NCBI GenBank assembly: GCA_018350325.1
Contig: JAEVLN010000019.1
Coordinates: forward strand, 930,001-994,000
Direction of reading: 5' to 3'
Source of the DNA: Globodera rostochiensis
Taxonomy: Eukaryota; Nematoda; Chromadorea; Rhabditida; Heteroderidae
Length of the DNA stretch: 64,000 bases
The translations under genes were made by a program, and so were the position numbers. The notes beneath the pieces are model-generated. The model saw only the letters and a program-made list of their open reading frames with translations. It ran no database searches and had not been told where the DNA came from. Every line of letters starts with the position of its first letter. Within the stretch, counting starts at the first letter, position 1. Positions 60,832 through 64,000 of this stretch are shown here, piece after piece.

Positions 60832-62283
60832 TCAATTCCTAATGAAAAGCATTTTGAATTCCTCCTTGAACTTCTCCACCACCTCCTCACGCTGTCCGTC
60901 CTCTTTTCTCCGTTTTTTCAGTATTTTGTCTTCGGCGATATTTTTGCGCTTTTTGGCCGCTTTTTTCACATCAGCCCAGCCCTCCTTGACCAAAATTTCG
61001 GCCAATACTTCCGCGCAGCTTATCTTCGCCTTTTGCTTCGAGACGGCTATTGCACCGTGGTGAATTGCACCGTTGAACACCGCCAAACACGCGTAATGGC
61101 TAAAAGTTAAACAATCCGACTATTTTATGTCATTTTTTTAATAATATTTGTTGAGTGAAATAGACTTACGCTGGCACGTAAGGAAGCGTGAAGACGTAAA
61201 AGTCCAACTGTGTCGGTTTCAACGATTCGCTGTCCTCCACGGTCGCTTCGGGTTGCCTAAGACTTCGGAGCAGAATGCATCGTCGGACAAATGCGACCGG
61301 ATTGGTTTCCAATTTGCACTGCATCATCTTGGCCTTTGTCTCTTCGCTAAGCTGGACGTGCCCCCAAAAAGCGTTTTCACTGTGCAATTTGAAGGCGGTC
61401 GAACGCAAACGCGCAAAAACTTCTTGCTCTTTACAGTCCGTTGGGACCGAGTTGAGCTGCACGAACTCCTTAAAAATGTTTTAAAAAAGGCTCAGGCGGT
61501 ATCATAAACCAAATCCCCCCCCCAAGAAATGAAAGTTTCGTTACTTTTTGCATCTTATCCAAGTCGATGTCGTCAGAAAAATTCACATTCGAATATCCCT
61601 GTTGCGCGCATTGCTCGTCATCTGCAGGCCCGTTCAGCGAAATTGGCAACGGTTTTGGCGGTGCTCGCCGCACTTTTCGACCAGTTGCATTGATGCAGTC
61701 GAGCTAAAAAGAAAAAACATATTTTTTCCCCGGAAATTTTGCTCTTTCGAACGCGTTGTTGCGCCATTAAATTGTCGAGCACACGCAACGCGCAAGCCTT
61801 TTTGGCCTCCTTTTTGGACGATGCAGATACTCCATAAACGGGACGTCCGTCCAGTTCAGTGATGTAGAGGAACTTGCTGAATTCAATTGACAGCAAATTC
61901 AAGAAGCATAACATTCCTACCTCGCCCCTATGGGCGCAAGTTGAAAAACGAAAAACTCAAATCTGGGCACGGCCGAAGCAGTACAGTAAATGTTGAGCAT
62001 CCTTAAAGACAAAAATTAATAATAAAAACGAAGTTTTTATTTAAAACTACTCACGAAACTGGGTCCTTTTTTCTTTCAAACAAAAAGGCGAGGGTTGTCT
62101 GATTGATGGGCCGTTGACGGTGCGCTTCATGAAGGCCTTCTCTGACCACATGATCAACTGAATTTTAGGCAGGATGAAACGGTCAAAGCCACAAAACAGA
62201 GAAGAAAAAAAAAGAACAAAAAAGCAACCAATCTGCTTGTAGTATTGTTGGCGGTCAAAGCAAGGTGCTCCATCCGAATCCAT
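60832..62283 (-). CDS. dsRNA-binding protein with two dsRBD-like domains
   Basis: Seven exons (minus, 5' to 3'): 62283-62229, 62157-62055, 62001-61921, 61876-61753, 61703-61545, 61468-61170, 61099-60832; 362 residues, phases consistent. The first domain (about residues 55-120) has MLNIYCTASAVPRFEFFVF, LDGRPVYGVSASSKKEAKKA and ALRVLDNLM: strands followed by the KKEAKKA helix that contacts RNA. The second (about 245-310) has LDFYVFTLPYV, CLAVFNGAIHHGAIAVSKQK and AEVLAEILV. A Lys-rich tail follows, a likely nuclear localisation signal. No catalytic domain is seen. dsRBD proteins act in RNAi, editing or mRNA handling; which one cannot be told. A third dsRBD downstream may belong to the same gene. 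Confidence 0.7.
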
Positions 62284-62508
62284 TTCCGATAATCTTTAAA
62301 AATTTAAGTGATACAGTGAACAGAGAATACTTAACCAATAAAGGCAAAATGAAAAGAACACCAATAGAATAATTACGACAGGCCAAGCGACGGGTTTATC
62401 AATCAAAAAAATTCAAATTCCATGCAAATTAATGTATAGCAACGACATTCAAATCAATACAATCAGGTAAAGAAATTCGGAACAATTCAAAACGAATTAA
62501 AGCAACGG

Positions 62509-64000
<1,492 letters not shown>

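Overview
The window is nuclear DNA of a nematode. The evidence is a set of nematode-type genes: a cuticle collagen, an EFF-1/AFF-1 (FF) cell fusogen, a serpentine chemoreceptor of the Srd/Str type, a MOLO1-domain protein and an AIN/GW182-like miRISC protein. The genes are compact, with many introns of about 45-70 nt. Six introns start with GC rather than GT. That, with the very frequent poly-G/poly-C runs, suggests a tylenchid plant parasite close to cyst nematodes, but this is inference. Gene models were built by hand: I joined exons only where reading frame, phase and family similarity agreed across the splice sites.

Left part (1-13 kb, + strand): the end of a Thr/Pro-rich secreted protein with a duplicated Cys module; a secreted carboxylesterase; a small Trp/Tyr-rich protein whose intron holds a G-rich minisatellite; an SLC9B/NHA sodium-proton antiporter; a serpentine receptor; and a LAPTM-like four-TM protein with a PPxY tail. 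A gene-poor stretch of 5.5 kb follows (14.0-19.5 kb).

Middle (19.5-38 kb): the FF fusogen (+); 4-hydroxyphenylpyruvate dioxygenase (-); a small TM protein beside a tandem duplication; the RNase P RNA gene with a Pol III external promoter; a one-LIM protein; a secreted 5-hydroxyisourate hydrolase; an 11-exon GW-rich protein; and a MOLO1 protein (-) whose upstream region is a triplicated 100-bp repeat.

Right part (39-64 kb): two paralogous C2H2 zinc-finger/AT-hook genes (-), sharing a nearly identical finger segment and separated by G-rich satellites; a 13-exon cuticle collagen; a ~1,970-residue coiled-coil gene resembling CEP290 with a perfect X-box 206 nt before its ATG; a cathepsin B-like protease without the usual occluding loop; a dsRNA-binding protein (-); and the C-terminal part of SMC1 (-), which runs off the right edge.

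The genes are mostly unrelated, and I see no operon. The most interesting points are the GC-AG introns (one confirmed by the paralogous zinc-finger gene), two introns where I can find no AG acceptor, the X-box in front of the CEP290-like gene, tRNA-like sequences inside that gene's introns, the occluding-loop loss, and several repeat arrays placed inside introns or promoters.
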